64,000 nucleotides of DNA. It comes from Devosia sp. Lineage in GTDB: Bacteria > Pseudomonadota > Alphaproteobacteria > Rhizobiales > Devosiaceae. The stretch is taken from NCBI RefSeq assembly GCF_017744655.1, contig NZ_JAGIAW010000008.1, forward strand, positions 1 to 64,000, read 5' to 3'. A program made the position numbers and the translations under genes. Shown piece after piece: positions 7,805 to 18,281 of the stretch. The first letter of the stretch is position 1, and the number at the start of each line of letters is the position of its first letter. The notes under the pieces are model-generated. The model was not told where the DNA came from. It saw nothing but the letters and a program-made list of their open reading frames with translations, and ran no database searches.

Positions 7805-9894
7805 ACATTTCCGATCCGACCGAGACATTCCGCCAAGAGGCGCGCGAGCTGCTCGATCAGCTCGAAGCCGGCCTGCTCGATCTCGAGCAAGACCCTTCAA
7901 ATGACGACCTGATCAATTCCACCTTCAGAGCCCTCCATACCATCAAGGGTTCCGGGGCTATGTTCGGGTTTACGGCCGTCGCCGAATTCGTCCACGAATT
8001 CGAGACGGCCTTTGACCGTGTGCGCAAGGGCCAGAGCAAGGCCAATACCGCCCTGATCGGCGTGGCGCTCGATGCCAAGGATCACATCCACCTTCTTATT
8101 GAGAACCCGGATGCGCCTGTTGATGGCGGCACCGAGATTCTCGTCCAGCTGCGCGCCATCGTCGATGGCGCCGCGGTGGGGGGACATGAGGAAGCGGCGC
8201 CGGCCGCTGCGCCCGCGCCCGTGGCTGCTGCCCCGGCTGTGGTTGTCGAGGCGCCGAAGCCGGTCGACAACGGCGCCAAGCGCTGGCGCCTGACCTTTTA
8301 TCTGCCCAGCGACGCGCTGATCTACGGCACCAATCCAGAACTGCTGCTCAAGGAACTGGCCGGGATCGGACCCACCACTGTCCTGGCGCTCAGCGACCGG
8401 ATTCCCGATCTCGATATCATCGATCCTGAAGTGAGCCATCTCGGCTGGCAGGTCGATATCGAAACGGCGGAAGATCCGACCGCGGCGATTGACGACGTCT
8501 TCCTGTTCCTGCGCGACAATATGGAACTGACGCTGGCCCCGCTGGGTGAGGAAGCGGTTGCTCCCGTGATCGAAGCGCCGGCGCCGGTGATCGAAGTCGC
8601 GGTTGCGCTGTCCGACGACGCGATGCCTGAAGCCCCCTTCGTGCCCGAAGCGCCGGTTGCCAAGGCGCCCGCCAAAAAGGCAAAGGCTGCCGAAAAGGCC
8701 GAGGCTGAAAAGCCGGCAGCAACCTCGCTGCGTGTGCCGGCCGAACGGCTCGACGAGCTTATGGATCGCGTCGGCGAATTGGTGATTGCTCAGGCGCGTT
8801 TGAGCCAGATCGCCAACTCGTCGTCAGATACGGCGCTCAAGACCATTGCAGAAGAGCTGGAGCGCCTGTCCTCGGGCCTGCGCGATACCACCATGGGCAT
8901 CCGCATGGTGCCGATCGGGACCATTTTCTCGCGCTTCCGCCGCCTTGTACATGACCTTTCGGGGGAACTGGGCAAGCAGATCGAGTTCATCACCACCGGT
9001 GAAGAAACCGAACTGGATAAGACGGTTATCGAACGCCTCGCTGATCCCTTGGTGCACCTCATTCGCAACTCGGTCGACCATGGCCTCGAAAGCGCGGAGA
9101 AGCGCGTTGCCGCGGGCAAATCGCCCAAGGGGACGGTGCGGCTTTCGGCGGTCTATTCGGGTGCGGAAGTCGCGATTTCCGTCATCGACGACGGTGCGGG
9201 GCTCAATCACGAGCGTATTCGCGCCAAGGCCGAGGAAAACGGTCTGATCACCGCCGATGCCAAGCTGACCGAACAGGAACTCAATCACCTGATCTTCGCC
9301 CCCGGCTTTTCGACGGCGAAAGAGGTGACTGCGCTTTCGGGCCGCGGCGTTGGCATGGATGTGGTCAAGCGCACCATTGACGGGTTGCGCGGCACGATCG
9401 ATGTGTCGACGACGCCGGGCAAGGGTTCGGTCTTTACCCTCCGCCTGCCGCTGACCCTCGCCATCATCGATGGCATGCTGATCCGCGTCGGCGATGGCCG
9501 CTACACCATCCCGCTCGCGGCCGTCGAAGAATGCGTCGAGCTGCCCGCCGGCCTCGAAGCTTCGGCCAAGGGCCGCAACTTCCTCGATATCCGTGGTTCG
9601 CTGGTGCCCTATCTGCGCCTGCGCGAGGTTTTTGGCCTCAAGGGGCAGGGCGACGAGCACGAAAAGGTCGTCATCGTCTCCTCAGGCGAGGGCCGTGTCG
9701 GGCTCGTCGTCGATCAGATCATCGGCAACAACCAGACGGTCATCAAGCAGCTGTCAAAGCTGCATTCGGGGATCAAGTCGTTCTCCGGCGCCACCATTCT
9801 GGGGGACGGTACGGTGGCCCTGATCCTCGATACCGCCCACCTCGTGGCCTCCGGCCAGTCCTATGTCGAACGTAACCTCGGGAGGGCCGCATGA
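7801..9894 (+). CDS. cheA: Chemotaxis histidine kinase CheA
   Basis: 697 residues with the full P1-P5 layout. The Hpt domain has phospho-acceptor H46 in LHTIKGSGAMFGF. A proline/alanine-rich linker (about 125-160) precedes a P2-like alpha/beta domain (WRLTFYLPSDALIY through about 245), followed by a second Pro/Ala/Lys linker. The dimerisation helices start at LRVPAERLDELMDRVGELV. The ATP-binding domain has the N box HLIRNSVDHGLE, then DDGAGL and GRGVGMDVV. The CheW-like regulatory domain starts near IDGMLIRVGDGRYTIPL. It phosphorylates CheY and CheB in arrays with the adjacent receptors. ATGA overlaps occur at both ends. Confidence 0.97.
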   Translation: MNISDPTETFRQEARELLDQLEAGLLDLEQDPSNDDLINSTFRALHTIKGSGAMFGFTAVAEFVHEFETAFDRVRKGQSKANTALIGVALDAKDHIHLLIENPDAPVDGGTEILVQLRAIVDGAAVGGHEEAAPAAAPAPVAAAPAVVVEAPKPVDNGAKRWRLTFYLPSDALIYGTNPELLLKELAGIGPTTVLALSDRIPDLDIIDPEVSHLGWQVDIETAEDPTAAIDDVFLFLRDNMELTLAPLGEEAVAPVIEAPAPVIEVAVALSDDAMPEAPFVPEAPVAKAPAKKAKAAEKAEAEKPAATSLRVPAERLDELMDRVGELVIAQARLSQIANSSSDTALKTIAEELERLSSGLRDTTMGIRMVPIGTIFSRFRRLVHDLSGELGKQIEFITTGEETELDKTVIERLADPLVHLIRNSVDHGLESAEKRVAAGKSPKGTVRLSAVYSGAEVAISVIDDGAGLNHERIRAKAEENGLITADAKLTEQELNHLIFAPGFSTAKEVTALSGRGVGMDVVKRTIDGLRGTIDVSTTPGKGSVFTLRLPLTLAIIDGMLIRVGDGRYTIPLAAVEECVELPAGLEASAKGRNFLDIRGSLVPYLRLREVFGLKGQGDEHEKVVIVSSGEGRVGLVVDQIIGNNQTVIKQLSKLHSGIKSFSGATILGDGTVALILDTAHLVASGQSYVERNLGRAA

Positions 9895-10388
9895 GCGAGA
9901 ACCAGGATTTTATGACCGCCCTGACCATCAGGCTCGAGGACGAGCTGTTTGCGGTCGAGGCGAGCCGGGTGCGCGAGATTCTCGATCTCGTGCCGATCAC
10001 CGAAGTGCCGAGCGCGCCGTCCTTTGTGGGCGGGCTGATCAATGTGCGCGGCCGCGTGGTGCCGCTGGCGGACCTGCGCGTCATGTTCGGCATGGAACGT
10101 CCCGAGCCCGATGAGGATACCCGCATCGTGGTCATGGAAGTCGATATCGACGGCGAACCCACCATTGCCGGCATTCTGGCCGACAAGGTGCATGACGTCA
10201 CCGACATCGAATCTGCCTCCATCGAGGAGGCACCCAAGGTCGGCATGCGCTGGCGCCCCGAATTCGTCAAGGGCATCGGCAAGCGCAATGGCGGCTTCAT
10301 CATCATTCCCGACATGGAACGGATTTTTGAAACCCCGGGCGGCAGAAGCGCGTCCGTAGCTACACCAGAAGAGAGAGCTAACGCATGA
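9891..10388 (+). CDS. cheW: Chemotaxis coupling protein CheW (first copy)
   Basis: 165 residues forming one CheW SH3-like double barrel: [23 protein letters not shown], the [25 protein letters not shown] core, and [16 protein letters not shown]. It links CheA to receptors at the membrane. The C terminus is extended by about 20 polar residues ([16 protein letters not shown]). It is coupled to cheA and to the first receptor gene through ATGA overlaps. Confidence 0.95.
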   Translation: MSENQDFMTALTIRLEDELFAVEASRVREILDLVPITEVPSAPSFVGGLINVRGRVVPLADLRVMFGMERPEPDEDTRIVVMEVDIDGEPTIAGILADKVHDVTDIESASIEEAPKVGMRWRPEFVKGIGKRNGGFIIIPDMERIFETPGGRSASVATPEERANA

Positions 10389-12478
10389 GATTGACCATCA
10401 AGACCAAACTAGCCGCGGTATTCACCACGGTCGTGGCGCTATCGGGCGCCAGCATGTTCATGGCCCTGGGCAATCTCGGGACGCTCAACAGCGAAATGGA
10501 GCGGATCATCAATGGTCCGGTCGAGCGTTCATCCGTGCTCAAGGGCATGCAGTACGACATGATGAACATGGCCAACGATGCGCGCCGGCTCATCATCTCG
10601 CAGGATCGCGCCGAGGTGAACACCATCGTCACCGGCATGAATGAACGCCTCGCCAAGATCACCGGCGTCGCGCAGGGACTGCAGGGCGCGTTTTCCGTCG
10701 ATGCCTCCAACGTCGACATGAACGCGGTTGTCGATGCACTCGGCGGCTATCGCAATGCAGTATCCCGCATGCAGACCGAGGCGGCCAAGCTGACCGACGC
10801 GGAGGCGATGGAGCTGACCGCCACACGCGGCCAAGCGGCCATGGAAGCGGTTGAAACGACCTTGGGCGACCTGCGTACGGGCCTGATGGCGCGCATGGCC
10901 GCGGGTGATTCTGCAGCCGGCCAGGCCTATCAGGCGGCCAGCGACCTTTTGATCAGCGCCACCAATACCTTCGCCCACCATCGTGACATTCTCCTCGCCT
11001 CGAGCGATCCCGAACGCCAGGATGCATGGTCGGAGAATTACACCGAGGCTCTCGCCAGCCTCTCCCCCGCGCTGGAACGCCTGTCGCGCCTGCTTGGCCC
11101 TGCGGATCAGGGTGCGCTCAATCAGATTCGGGCCGCCATCACCGAGATGACCGGCGCTATGGATGCCGGCAATGCAATTGCCGTGCAACGGTCCGACTAT
11201 GTGACCGGCGAGATCAATACCACCGAAGCCGCGCCGCTCCGGCAGCAAATTTCGGGCCTTATCGACGGCATAGTTGCCCGCAACGACGTGCTCCTTAAGG
11301 ACACCGTCGCCGAAGCCGACGCCATGTACGAACAGAGCAGGCTTATCCTGATCGGCCTCCTGATCGCGTCCGTGCTCATCGCTGCCATCGCTGCGACCTG
11401 GATCGTCATGTCGATCTCGCGCGCCATGTCGGCCGCAGTGCGCCTCGCCAATGACGTGGCCGAGGGCGATCTCAATGCTACGGCCTCGGTCAAGGGGGAC
11501 GACGAAGTCGGCGACCTGATCAAGGCGTTGAACTCGATGACGGCAAAGCTGCGCGAAGTCGTGGCCGAAGTCACCGCCGCGACCCGCAATGTCGCTTCGG
11601 GCAGCCAGGAAATGTCGGCGACCGCCGAACAGCTCTCCCAGGGCGCGACGGAACAGGCTTCGTCCACCGAAGAGGCTTCGGCCTCGATGGAAGAAATGGC
11701 TTCCACCATCAAGCAGTCGGCCGACAATGCTTCTCAGACCGAAAAGATCGCGCGCCAGTCCGCTGCCGACGCGATTGCCTCGGGCGAAGCGGTGAACAAT
11801 GCCGTGTCTGCCATGCAGACCATCGCCGAAAAGATCATGGTGGTGCAGGAAATCGCTCGCCAGACCGATCTGCTTGCGCTGAACGCTGCCGTGGAGGCCG
11901 CCCGTGCCGGCGAACATGGCCGCGGCTTTGCGGTTGTGGCTTCCGAAGTGCGCAAGCTTGCCGAACGCTCGCAGGCCGCCGCTGCTGAAATCTCGACGCT
12001 GTCGGGCACCACGGTGAAGGCTGCGCAGTCGGCCGGCGAAATGCTCGGCAAGCTGGTACCCGATATCCAGCGCACGGCGGAACTGGTGGAAGAAATCTCC
12101 GCCGGCTCCCGCGAGCAGAATGCGGGTGCGGCCCAGATCAACACCGCCATCCAGCAGCTCGACAAGGTGACCCAGCAGAACACTTCCGCCGCCGAGGAGA
12201 TGTCCTCGACTGCCGAAGAACTGGCAAGCCAGGCCGAACAGCTCCAGGCCGCGATCAGCTACTTCCGCGTCGACGCTGCCTCGGCTGCTGCACTCCATGC
12301 GGCTCAGCCGGCCAAGAAAGCAGCCAAGCGCGACCTGCGCTCGGCGGTGATGGCCACCGCCCCGCACATGGCCAAGGCTCCGGTGCGGAGCAAGGCCAAT
12401 TCCGGTGGTTTCGACCTCGACCTCGATGAAGGCTCCGACGACCTCGACGGCGAGTTCTCGCGCCGCGGCGCTGCCTGA
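10385..12478 (+). CDS. Methyl-accepting chemotaxis protein 1 (one HAMP unit)
   Basis: A 697-residue transmembrane receptor: TM1 near residues 10-30, a helical periplasmic sensor of about 290 residues, TM2 around 318-340 ([22 protein letters not shown]), then a single HAMP domain ([23 protein letters not shown]) running into the signalling coiled coil. The hairpin tip [19 protein letters not shown] contacts CheA/CheW. The C terminus has a basic linker ([14 protein letters not shown]) and an acidic tail ending [14 protein letters not shown]. No NWETF-like CheR-docking pentapeptide is present. The ligand is unknown. The start overlaps the cheW stop. Confidence 0.95.
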   Translation: MRLTIKTKLAAVFTTVVALSGASMFMALGNLGTLNSEMERIINGPVERSSVLKGMQYDMMNMANDARRLIISQDRAEVNTIVTGMNERLAKITGVAQGLQGAFSVDASNVDMNAVVDALGGYRNAVSRMQTEAAKLTDAEAMELTATRGQAAMEAVETTLGDLRTGLMARMAAGDSAAGQAYQAASDLLISATNTFAHHRDILLASSDPERQDAWSENYTEALASLSPALERLSRLLGPADQGALNQIRAAITEMTGAMDAGNAIAVQRSDYVTGEINTTEAAPLRQQISGLIDGIVARNDVLLKDTVAEADAMYEQSRLILIGLLIASVLIAAIAATWIVMSISRAMSAAVRLANDVAEGDLNATASVKGDDEVGDLIKALNSMTAKLREVVAEVTAATRNVASGSQEMSATAEQLSQGATEQASSTEEASASMEEMASTIKQSADNASQTEKIARQSAADAIASGEAVNNAVSAMQTIAEKIMVVQEIARQTDLLALNAAVEAARAGEHGRGFAVVASEVRKLAERSQAAAAEISTLSGTTVKAAQSAGEMLGKLVPDIQRTAELVEEISAGSREQNAGAAQINTAIQQLDKVTQQNTSAAEEMSSTAEELASQAEQLQAAISYFRVDAASAAALHAAQPAKKAAKRDLRSAVMATAPHMAKAPVRSKANSGGFDLDLDEGSDDLDGEFSRRGAA

Positions 12479-12492
12479 GACTGACCAAAACA

Positions 12493-12522
12493 GGGATGCC
12501 GCGGTGGACGACGCGGCATCCC
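12493..12522 (+). other. Strong hairpin between receptor genes 1 and 2
   Basis: GGGATGCCGCG (12493-12503) pairs perfectly with CGCGGCATCCC (12512-12522) across an 8-nt loop. There is no T-run, so it is more likely an mRNA-stabilising or partial-stop element than a full terminator. Confidence 0.6.
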
Positions 12523-12578
12523 ACCACGATCGCCGCGACGCGACGACCAATTAAATGCCTAGAAGGGGCACCGACCAA

Positions 12579-14900
12579 ATGAGAATGACTATCAAGGCCA
12601 AGCTCGCGGCCACTTTTGCGACCGTCGTCGCGCTGTCGGCGGGCAGTATGTTGATCGCTATCCAGAACCTGGGGCAGCTCAACGACTCGCTGAACTACAT
12701 CGTTAACGTCCGAACGACCAACTCCCTTTCCATGGTCGAATTGCAGTCCAGCATGGAAGCCATGGGCTCGCGCACCCGCGCAATGATCCTGACCGACGAC
12801 CCCGCCCAGGTGACGAACTATGTCAACCTCGTCGAGGAAAGCCGTGCCGCCGCCGCGGCGAGCATTGGCAAGCTCCAGAGCAATCTGAACGAGCCGCAGG
12901 AACAGGCCGATCTCGCTGCGTTCGTGGCCAAGTTCGACGCCTATTGGGTTGCCGTGAAGGATGCCGAAGTCCCGGCCCAGGTCAATAGCGACAGCCAGGC
13001 CCTGGCCATCAGCCGCAGCGACGGCAGCACGGCGCTGGGCAAGGTCGAAGAGAGCATGGGCGCGCTCAAGAAGCTGCTCGCCGGGCGCGTGACGGCCGGC
13101 GATGTCGGGGCTTTCCCTGCCTATCAGCAGGCGACCGACATGTTCCTCACCATGACCGATATTTTCCGTCAGCAGCGCAACGTGCTGCTCGCTTCGGGCG
13201 ATCCGGAACTGCAGGAAAAATGGCATACCGACTATCGTGACGGGCTGGCCGCCATCGAACAGCAGATGCCTGTTCTCGGCCGCACGCTCGGTGCCGGCGA
13301 TGCGGGGCTTTTTGCCGCTGTCGACGTCGCTTATGACGAAATGGTTGTGGCCATGGACAAGGCCGTTGCCATGAGCATCACCCGCGCCGATCTCGACGCT
13401 GCCGGGCGCATCGATGCGGCCAATGCGATCCGCATCGAAGCCACGACCATGCTTCAAGCCATGATCGACCATAACCGCACCTTGCTGGCTGACGCCGCCA
13501 CCCAGGCCAGCGCCACCTATCAGACCAGCCTGATGCTGCTGCTCGGCCTGCTCGTCGGGTCGGCCCTGATTGCCGGTATCGCTGCCACCTGGATCGTCAT
13601 GGGCATCAGCCGTGGTCTCAACCGTGTCAAGCAGGTGGTCAATGGCGTCGCTATCGGCGATCTCGACCAGCGCGTCGAAATCAAGAGCAATGACGAGATC
13701 AAGGACCTTGTCGACACCGTCAATGTCATGACCGACAATCTGCGCGCCTCGGCCGCCGTCGTCGACCAGGTGGCCTATGGCGATCTCTCGGCCAAGCCCA
13801 CCGTGCTTTCCAACAAGGACGTGCTCGGCCAGGCCATGCAGCGCATGGTCGAAGGTCTCAGTGCCTCGGCCGCCATTGCCGAGAAGATCTCGGCCGGCGA
13901 CCTTACCGTCGAGCCGCGTCGCCTCTCGGACAAGGATACGCTGGGCATTGCGCTCGAACGCATGGTCGAAAAGCTGCGCGACGTAATTTCCGATGCCATC
14001 ACCTCGGCCAATAATGTGTCGGCCGGCGCGCAGGAAATGTCGGCTACGGCCGAACAGCTTTCCCAGGGTGCGACGGAACAGGCCTCGTCCACCGAAGAGG
14101 CCTCCGCCTCGATGGAAGAAATGGCCGCGACCATCAAGCAATCGGCTGACAATGCCAGCCAGACCGAGAAGATCGCCCGCCAGTCCGCTGCCGATGCGAT
14201 CGCCTCGGGCGAAGCGGTGAACAATGCCGTGGCCGCGATGGAAACCATCGCCCAGAAGATCATGGTGGTGCAGGAAATCGCCCGCCAGACCGATCTGCTG
14301 GCGCTGAACGCGGCGGTGGAAGCCGCCCGTGCTGGCGAACATGGCCGTGGCTTTGCGGTCGTCGCTTCGGAAGTGCGCAAGCTCGCTGAACGGAGCCAGG
14401 CGGCTGCGGCCGAAATCTCGACCCTCTCCGGGACAACGGTGAAGGCTGCGCAGTCGGCTGGCGAAATGCTGTCCAAACTCGTGCCCGACATTCAGCGCAC
14501 TGCGGAACTGGTGGAAGAAATCTCGGCCGGCTCTCGCGAACAGAATGTTGGCGCGGCCCAGATCAACACCGCCATCCAGCAGCTCGACAAGGTGACCCAG
14601 CAGAACACGTCGGCCGCCGAGGAAATGTCCTCGACCTCCGAAGAGCTGGCGAGCCAGGCCGACCAGTTGCAGACCGCCATCAGCTACTTCCGCCTTAGCG
14701 CTTCGGCGACAAGTGCGGTTGGTCAGGTGACGCGAAAGCCCGCCCCCAAGCGCGATATCCGCGCCGCGGTCGTTGCCTCGGCTCCGCATATGAGTTCGGC
14801 CTCCAGCCGTTCCAAGGGCAGTGCCGGCGGTTTCGACCTCGAACTCGACGGTGCATCGGACGATCTCGATAACGAGTTCTCCCGCGCCGGCGCCGCATAA
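12579..14900 (+). CDS. Methyl-accepting chemotaxis protein 2 (three HAMP units)
   Basis: A 773-residue receptor with TM1 at the N terminus, a helical periplasmic domain similar in size to receptor 1, TM2 near residues 312-332 ([23 protein letters not shown]), then three consecutive HAMP-like units centred on [18 protein letters not shown] and SAGDLTVEP. The signalling domain is almost identical to those of receptors 1 and 3. Its tail again has [14 protein letters not shown] and an acidic [14 protein letters not shown] end. The ATG at 12579 is preferred because AGAAGGGG lies 12 bp upstream and the protein then begins MRMTIKAKL, like its neighbours. An in-frame ATG at 12555 is the alternative. 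Confidence 0.93.
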   Translation: MRMTIKAKLAATFATVVALSAGSMLIAIQNLGQLNDSLNYIVNVRTTNSLSMVELQSSMEAMGSRTRAMILTDDPAQVTNYVNLVEESRAAAAASIGKLQSNLNEPQEQADLAAFVAKFDAYWVAVKDAEVPAQVNSDSQALAISRSDGSTALGKVEESMGALKKLLAGRVTAGDVGAFPAYQQATDMFLTMTDIFRQQRNVLLASGDPELQEKWHTDYRDGLAAIEQQMPVLGRTLGAGDAGLFAAVDVAYDEMVVAMDKAVAMSITRADLDAAGRIDAANAIRIEATTMLQAMIDHNRTLLADAATQASATYQTSLMLLLGLLVGSALIAGIAATWIVMGISRGLNRVKQVVNGVAIGDLDQRVEIKSNDEIKDLVDTVNVMTDNLRASAAVVDQVAYGDLSAKPTVLSNKDVLGQAMQRMVEGLSASAAIAEKISAGDLTVEPRRLSDKDTLGIALERMVEKLRDVISDAITSANNVSAGAQEMSATAEQLSQGATEQASSTEEASASMEEMAATIKQSADNASQTEKIARQSAADAIASGEAVNNAVAAMETIAQKIMVVQEIARQTDLLALNAAVEAARAGEHGRGFAVVASEVRKLAERSQAAAAEISTLSGTTVKAAQSAGEMLSKLVPDIQRTAELVEEISAGSREQNVGAAQINTAIQQLDKVTQQNTSAAEEMSSTSEELASQADQLQTAISYFRLSASATSAVGQVTRKPAPKRDIRAAVVASAPHMSSASSRSKGSAGGFDLELDGASDDLDNEFSRAGAA

Positions 14901-14954
14901 CGGCACTGAAGGCCAGAAGTCCTCCGCGTCCTTTGCCGATACGCAACAACATCG

Positions 14955-14979
14955 TGGGCCGGACCCTTTGCCCGGCCCC
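14955..14979 (+). other. Hairpin between receptor genes 2 and 3
   Basis: GGGCCGG and CCGGCCC pair across a short loop in the 160-bp gap between the second and third receptor genes. No T-run follows, so it resembles the hairpin at 12493 and may tune relative receptor levels. Confidence 0.45.
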
Positions 14980-15060
14980 AAAGCAACCCACCCCGGCTAC
15001 GGCCGGATCTAGATGGCTAAAGGAACGCAGGAGCGTTCTGTCGGACAAGGACGATCTCGA

Positions 15061-16863
15061 ATGAGATTCACTATCAAATTGAAGCTTGGCCTGGCCTTTG
15101 CCGCGGTCATCCTGATCTCGGGCCTGATGACGGCCTTCTCGATTTCCAACCTGGGCTCGCTCAATGATGCGATCACCCGGCTGATTGATGGCCCTGCTGC
15201 CAATCTCAAGGAGTCGAACGACCTCGCCAATGCGGTGTTGATCGCCACGCGGGCCGAGAAGAACCTCATCATGAACGGCAATGCCTCCGAAATTCAGGGC
15301 TATGTCGATACCGTGCTGACCAATCGCGGCGAGATCGAGCCGCTCCTCGCCAATCTCGAACAGGACACCGATCCGACCATTCGCGAAAAGGCTGCGGCTT
15401 TCCGCGAACTGTTCCCGCGCTGGGTGTCGCTGCAGGACCAGATCCTAGCGCTCGGCAAGCAGAACACCGTCGAGTCCAATGATCGTGCCGCCGCCATCTC
15501 CATGGGCGACGCCGCAACGATCAACAACCAGATGATTACCCTGCTCGACGACCTCAATGGCCTCATTACCGAGGACATGGCGGTGATGGACCAGGAAACC
15601 AATGCGCAGTTCGAAAACTCGCGCAACCTGCTGTTCGCGGCGACCGGCCTGACCCTGATCCTCTCGATCGGCGTTGCCCTCTGGATTTCGATGACCATCA
15701 GCGCGGGTCTGCGTCGCGCCATTGGTCTGGCTGACGCCATCAGCATCGGCGATCTCAACCAGAAGATCGAGCACAAGGCGAATGACGAGATCCGCGATCT
15801 CGCCAATTCGCTGACGGTGATGACCGACAATCTGCGCGCTTCGGCCACCATTGCCGACCAGATCGCCGGTGGCGACCTGACCGTCGAGCCCAAGCGCCTG
15901 TCGGAAAAGGATACGCTGGGTATCGCGCTCGAGCGCATGGTCGAAAAGCTGCGCGACGTGATCTCCGACGCCATTGCCTCGGCCAACAATGTGTCGGCCG
16001 GCGCTCAGGAAATGTCGGCGACCGCCGAACAGCTCAGCCAGGGCGCGACCGAACAGGCCTCGTCCACCGAAGAAGCTTCGGCTTCGATGGAAGAGATGGC
16101 CGCAACCATCAAGCAGTCGGCCGACAATGCCAGCCAGACCGAAAAGATCGCGCGTCAGTCCGCTGCCGACGCCATCGCTTCGGGCCAGGCCGTGACCAAT
16201 GCGGTTTCGGCCATGGAGACCATTGCCGACAAGATCCTCGTCGTGCAGGAAATCGCCCGCCAGACCGACCTCCTCGCCCTCAACGCCGCGGTGGAAGCCG
16301 CCCGTGCCGGCGAACATGGCCGCGGTTTCGCGGTCGTCGCTTCCGAGGTCAGAAAACTTGCTGAACGCTCGCAGGCCGCTGCTGCCGAAATCTCGACCCT
16401 GTCGGGCACCACGGTGAAGGCCGCCCAGTCTGCCGGCGAAATGCTCTCGAAACTCGTGCCCGATATCCAGCGCACGGCCGAACTGGTGGAAGAAATCTCC
16501 GCCGGCAGCCGTGAGCAGAATGCCGGTGCCGCCCAGATCAACACCGCCATCCAGCAGCTCGACAAGGTGACCCAGCAGAATACCTCTGCCGCCGAAGAAA
16601 TGTCGGCGACGGCCGAGGAACTGGCGACCCAGTCCGAGCAGCTCCAGTCCGCGATCAGCTACTTCCGCCTCGGCAATAGCGCGACGGCTGCGCTGGCCGC
16701 TGCACCCAAGGCAAAGCGCGATCTCAAGAGCGCCGTCATGGCCTCCGCGCCGCATATGCAAAAATCTGCCGGCCGGGCCAAGGCCAATGCCGGCGGTTTC
16801 GACCTGTCGCTCGATAGCGCTTCCGACGATATCGACGAAGGCTTCACCCGTATCTCCGCATAG
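15061..16863 (+). CDS. Methyl-accepting chemotaxis protein 3 (two HAMP units)
   Basis: 600 residues, the shortest of the three receptors: TM1 near residues 8-28 ([20 protein letters not shown]), a periplasmic domain of about 160 residues, and TM2 near 195-217 ([22 protein letters not shown]). Two HAMP-like units are centred on SIGDLNQKI and AGGDLTVEP, followed by the shared signalling domain. The tail has [14 protein letters not shown] and an acidic end [13 protein letters not shown]. The shorter sensor implies a different ligand class. The ATG at 15061 is chosen because an AAGGA site lies upstream and the product begins MRFTIKLKL. Confidence 0.94.
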   Translation: MRFTIKLKLGLAFAAVILISGLMTAFSISNLGSLNDAITRLIDGPAANLKESNDLANAVLIATRAEKNLIMNGNASEIQGYVDTVLTNRGEIEPLLANLEQDTDPTIREKAAAFRELFPRWVSLQDQILALGKQNTVESNDRAAAISMGDAATINNQMITLLDDLNGLITEDMAVMDQETNAQFENSRNLLFAATGLTLILSIGVALWISMTISAGLRRAIGLADAISIGDLNQKIEHKANDEIRDLANSLTVMTDNLRASATIADQIAGGDLTVEPKRLSEKDTLGIALERMVEKLRDVISDAIASANNVSAGAQEMSATAEQLSQGATEQASSTEEASASMEEMAATIKQSADNASQTEKIARQSAADAIASGQAVTNAVSAMETIADKILVVQEIARQTDLLALNAAVEAARAGEHGRGFAVVASEVRKLAERSQAAAAEISTLSGTTVKAAQSAGEMLSKLVPDIQRTAELVEEISAGSREQNAGAAQINTAIQQLDKVTQQNTSAAEEMSATAEELATQSEQLQSAISYFRLGNSATAALAAAPKAKRDLKSAVMASAPHMQKSAGRAKANAGGFDLSLDSASDDIDEGFTRISA

Positions 16864-16871
16864 AGGGAAAC

Positions 16872-17333
16872 ATGGCTGACCATAATCAATATGTGACCCT
16901 GGGCGTGGCGGAGGAACTCTTCGCCGCCCCCGTCACCAAGGTGCAGGAAATCCTCGACATGCGTGCAATTGCACGCCTGCCGAGGGCTCCGGACAACTTC
17001 CTCGGCATCATCGATGTCCGCGGGCAGGGCGTGCCGGTCCTCGACCTGCGCCTCACGCTCGGCATGGAGCCGGCGCAAGACACCGAGACGACGCGCATCG
17101 TCGTGCTGTCGGTCAACAGCATCTCGGGCCCCGTGACGCTGGGCCTCAGGGCCGACCGCGTCTTCGAGGTGACCGTGCTCGATAGCGATGTGCTCGATCC
17201 GCCGCCGGCCTTCAATGCGCGCTGGCAGGATCACTGCATCGAGGGCATCGGACGGCGCAACGGCGTCTTCGTGACCGTGCTCGATCTCGACAAACTGCTC
17301 GGCGAGGGGGCTGACGTCCTCTCGGCTGCCTGA
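16872..17333 (+). CDS. cheW: Chemotaxis coupling protein CheW (second copy)
   Basis: 153 residues, a single CheW domain: YVTLGVAEELFAAPVTKVQEILDM, LPRAPDNFLGIIDVRGQGVPVLDLR, LGLRADRVFEVTVLD and a C-terminal helix RNGVFVTVLDLDKLL. It is clearly diverged from the first CheW in the operon, including a shorter C terminus, so the two may couple different receptors or occupy different array positions. The gene follows receptor 3 by 8 bp with a GAGGGAAAC ribosome site. Confidence 0.94.
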   Translation: MADHNQYVTLGVAEELFAAPVTKVQEILDMRAIARLPRAPDNFLGIIDVRGQGVPVLDLRLTLGMEPAQDTETTRIVVLSVNSISGPVTLGLRADRVFEVTVLDSDVLDPPPAFNARWQDHCIEGIGRRNGVFVTVLDLDKLLGEGADVLSAA

Positions 17334-17343
17334 ACACAATCGA

Positions 17344-17365
17344 CCCGCGCTATTTAGAGCGCGGG
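17344..17365 (+). other. Hairpin between the second cheW and cheR
   Basis: CCCGCGCT (17344-17351) pairs with AGCGCGGG (17358-17365) across ATTTAG. It is followed by CCCCTCTCCC and not a T-run, so it is not a classical terminator. It could reduce expression of cheR relative to the receptors. Confidence 0.55.
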
Positions 17366-17389
17366 CCCCTCTCCCTGTTGGAGACCAGA

Positions 17390-18268
17390 GTGGCTCTAGT
17401 ATCGCGTGCCCAAATTATTGAAGACGATGGCGAAGACCACCTGAGCCATGCCGATTTTGCCAAGATCTCGGCCCTGATCGGGTCCGAGGCCGGCATCCGC
17501 CTGCCGCCGGCCAAGCGCCTGATGGTGGAAGGCCGGCTGCGCCGCCGCCTTCGCGCCCTGCAGCTCGCAACCTTCGACGCCTATTGCGACTATGTTTTCC
17601 GCCAGGATGGGCTCAAGGCCGAGCTGCCTTACCTCATCAATGTGGTGACGACCAACAAGACGGATTTTTTCCGTGAGCCTGAGCATTTCGAGCTGATGCG
17701 CTCGAAAATGGTGCCCGAGCTGCTGGCGGCGCGGGATGGCGAGCGCAATCCGGTGCTCAAAATCTGGAGCGCGGCGTCTTCGACCGGTGCCGAGGCCTTT
17801 ACCTGCGCCATGGTGCTGGCCGACATGGCCAAGGCGCAGCGCAATTTCCGCTTTTCGATCCTCGGCACCGATATTTCGACCGACGTGCTCGACCACGCGC
17901 GCCGCGCCGTTTATCCCGCCGAGCAGATCGTGCCGGTGCCGCAGAACATGCAGGCGCAATATCTGATGTGGTCGCGCAAGGCCGGCATCCGCCCCGATGT
18001 GCGCATCGTGCCGGAATTGCGGCGCCTCGTGCAATTCCATCGGCTCAACCTGATGGACGAGAAGTACCCCTTCGATCGGGATGTCGACATCATCCTCCTG
18101 CGCAACGTGCTGATCTATTTCGACAAGGCGGACCAGGCCAAGGTGATCAACCGGCTCGTCGGCCATCTTCGGCCCGGCGGTTATCTACTTCTTGGTCATT
18201 CCGAGTCCATGATCGGTACATCGATCCCCGTCCGGCAGGTTGCGCCTGCCGTGTTCCAGCGCGTGTGA
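17390..18268 (+). CDS. cheR: Chemotaxis protein methyltransferase CheR
   Basis: 292 residues. It transfers methyl groups from S-adenosylmethionine to receptor glutamates. The N-terminal helical domain (DFAKISALIGSEAGIRLPPAKRLMVEGRL) precedes the SAM-binding fold with VLKIWSAASSTGAEAFTCAM, the LGTDIS acidic loop, and DIILLRNVLIYFDK near the C terminus, ending GYLLLGHSES. The GTG at 17390 is chosen because a GGAG site lies 6 bp upstream; the in-frame TTG at 17378 lacks one. No C-terminal TPR extension is present. Confidence 0.95.
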   Translation: MALVSRAQIIEDDGEDHLSHADFAKISALIGSEAGIRLPPAKRLMVEGRLRRRLRALQLATFDAYCDYVFRQDGLKAELPYLINVVTTNKTDFFREPEHFELMRSKMVPELLAARDGERNPVLKIWSAASSTGAEAFTCAMVLADMAKAQRNFRFSILGTDISTDVLDHARRAVYPAEQIVPVPQNMQAQYLMWSRKAGIRPDVRIVPELRRLVQFHRLNLMDEKYPFDRDVDIILLRNVLIYFDKADQAKVINRLVGHLRPGGYLLLGHSESMIGTSIPVRQVAPAVFQRV

Positions 18269-18281
18269 GAGCTGATTAGTC

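Noticed and set aside
12255..14981. A very long open frame on the minus strand opposite the second receptor gene, and similar ones opposite receptors 1 and 3
   Set aside because: These are shadows of high-GC codon usage. They are rich in His, Gly, Arg and Leu, show no domain resemblance, and lie exactly opposite convincing receptor genes.
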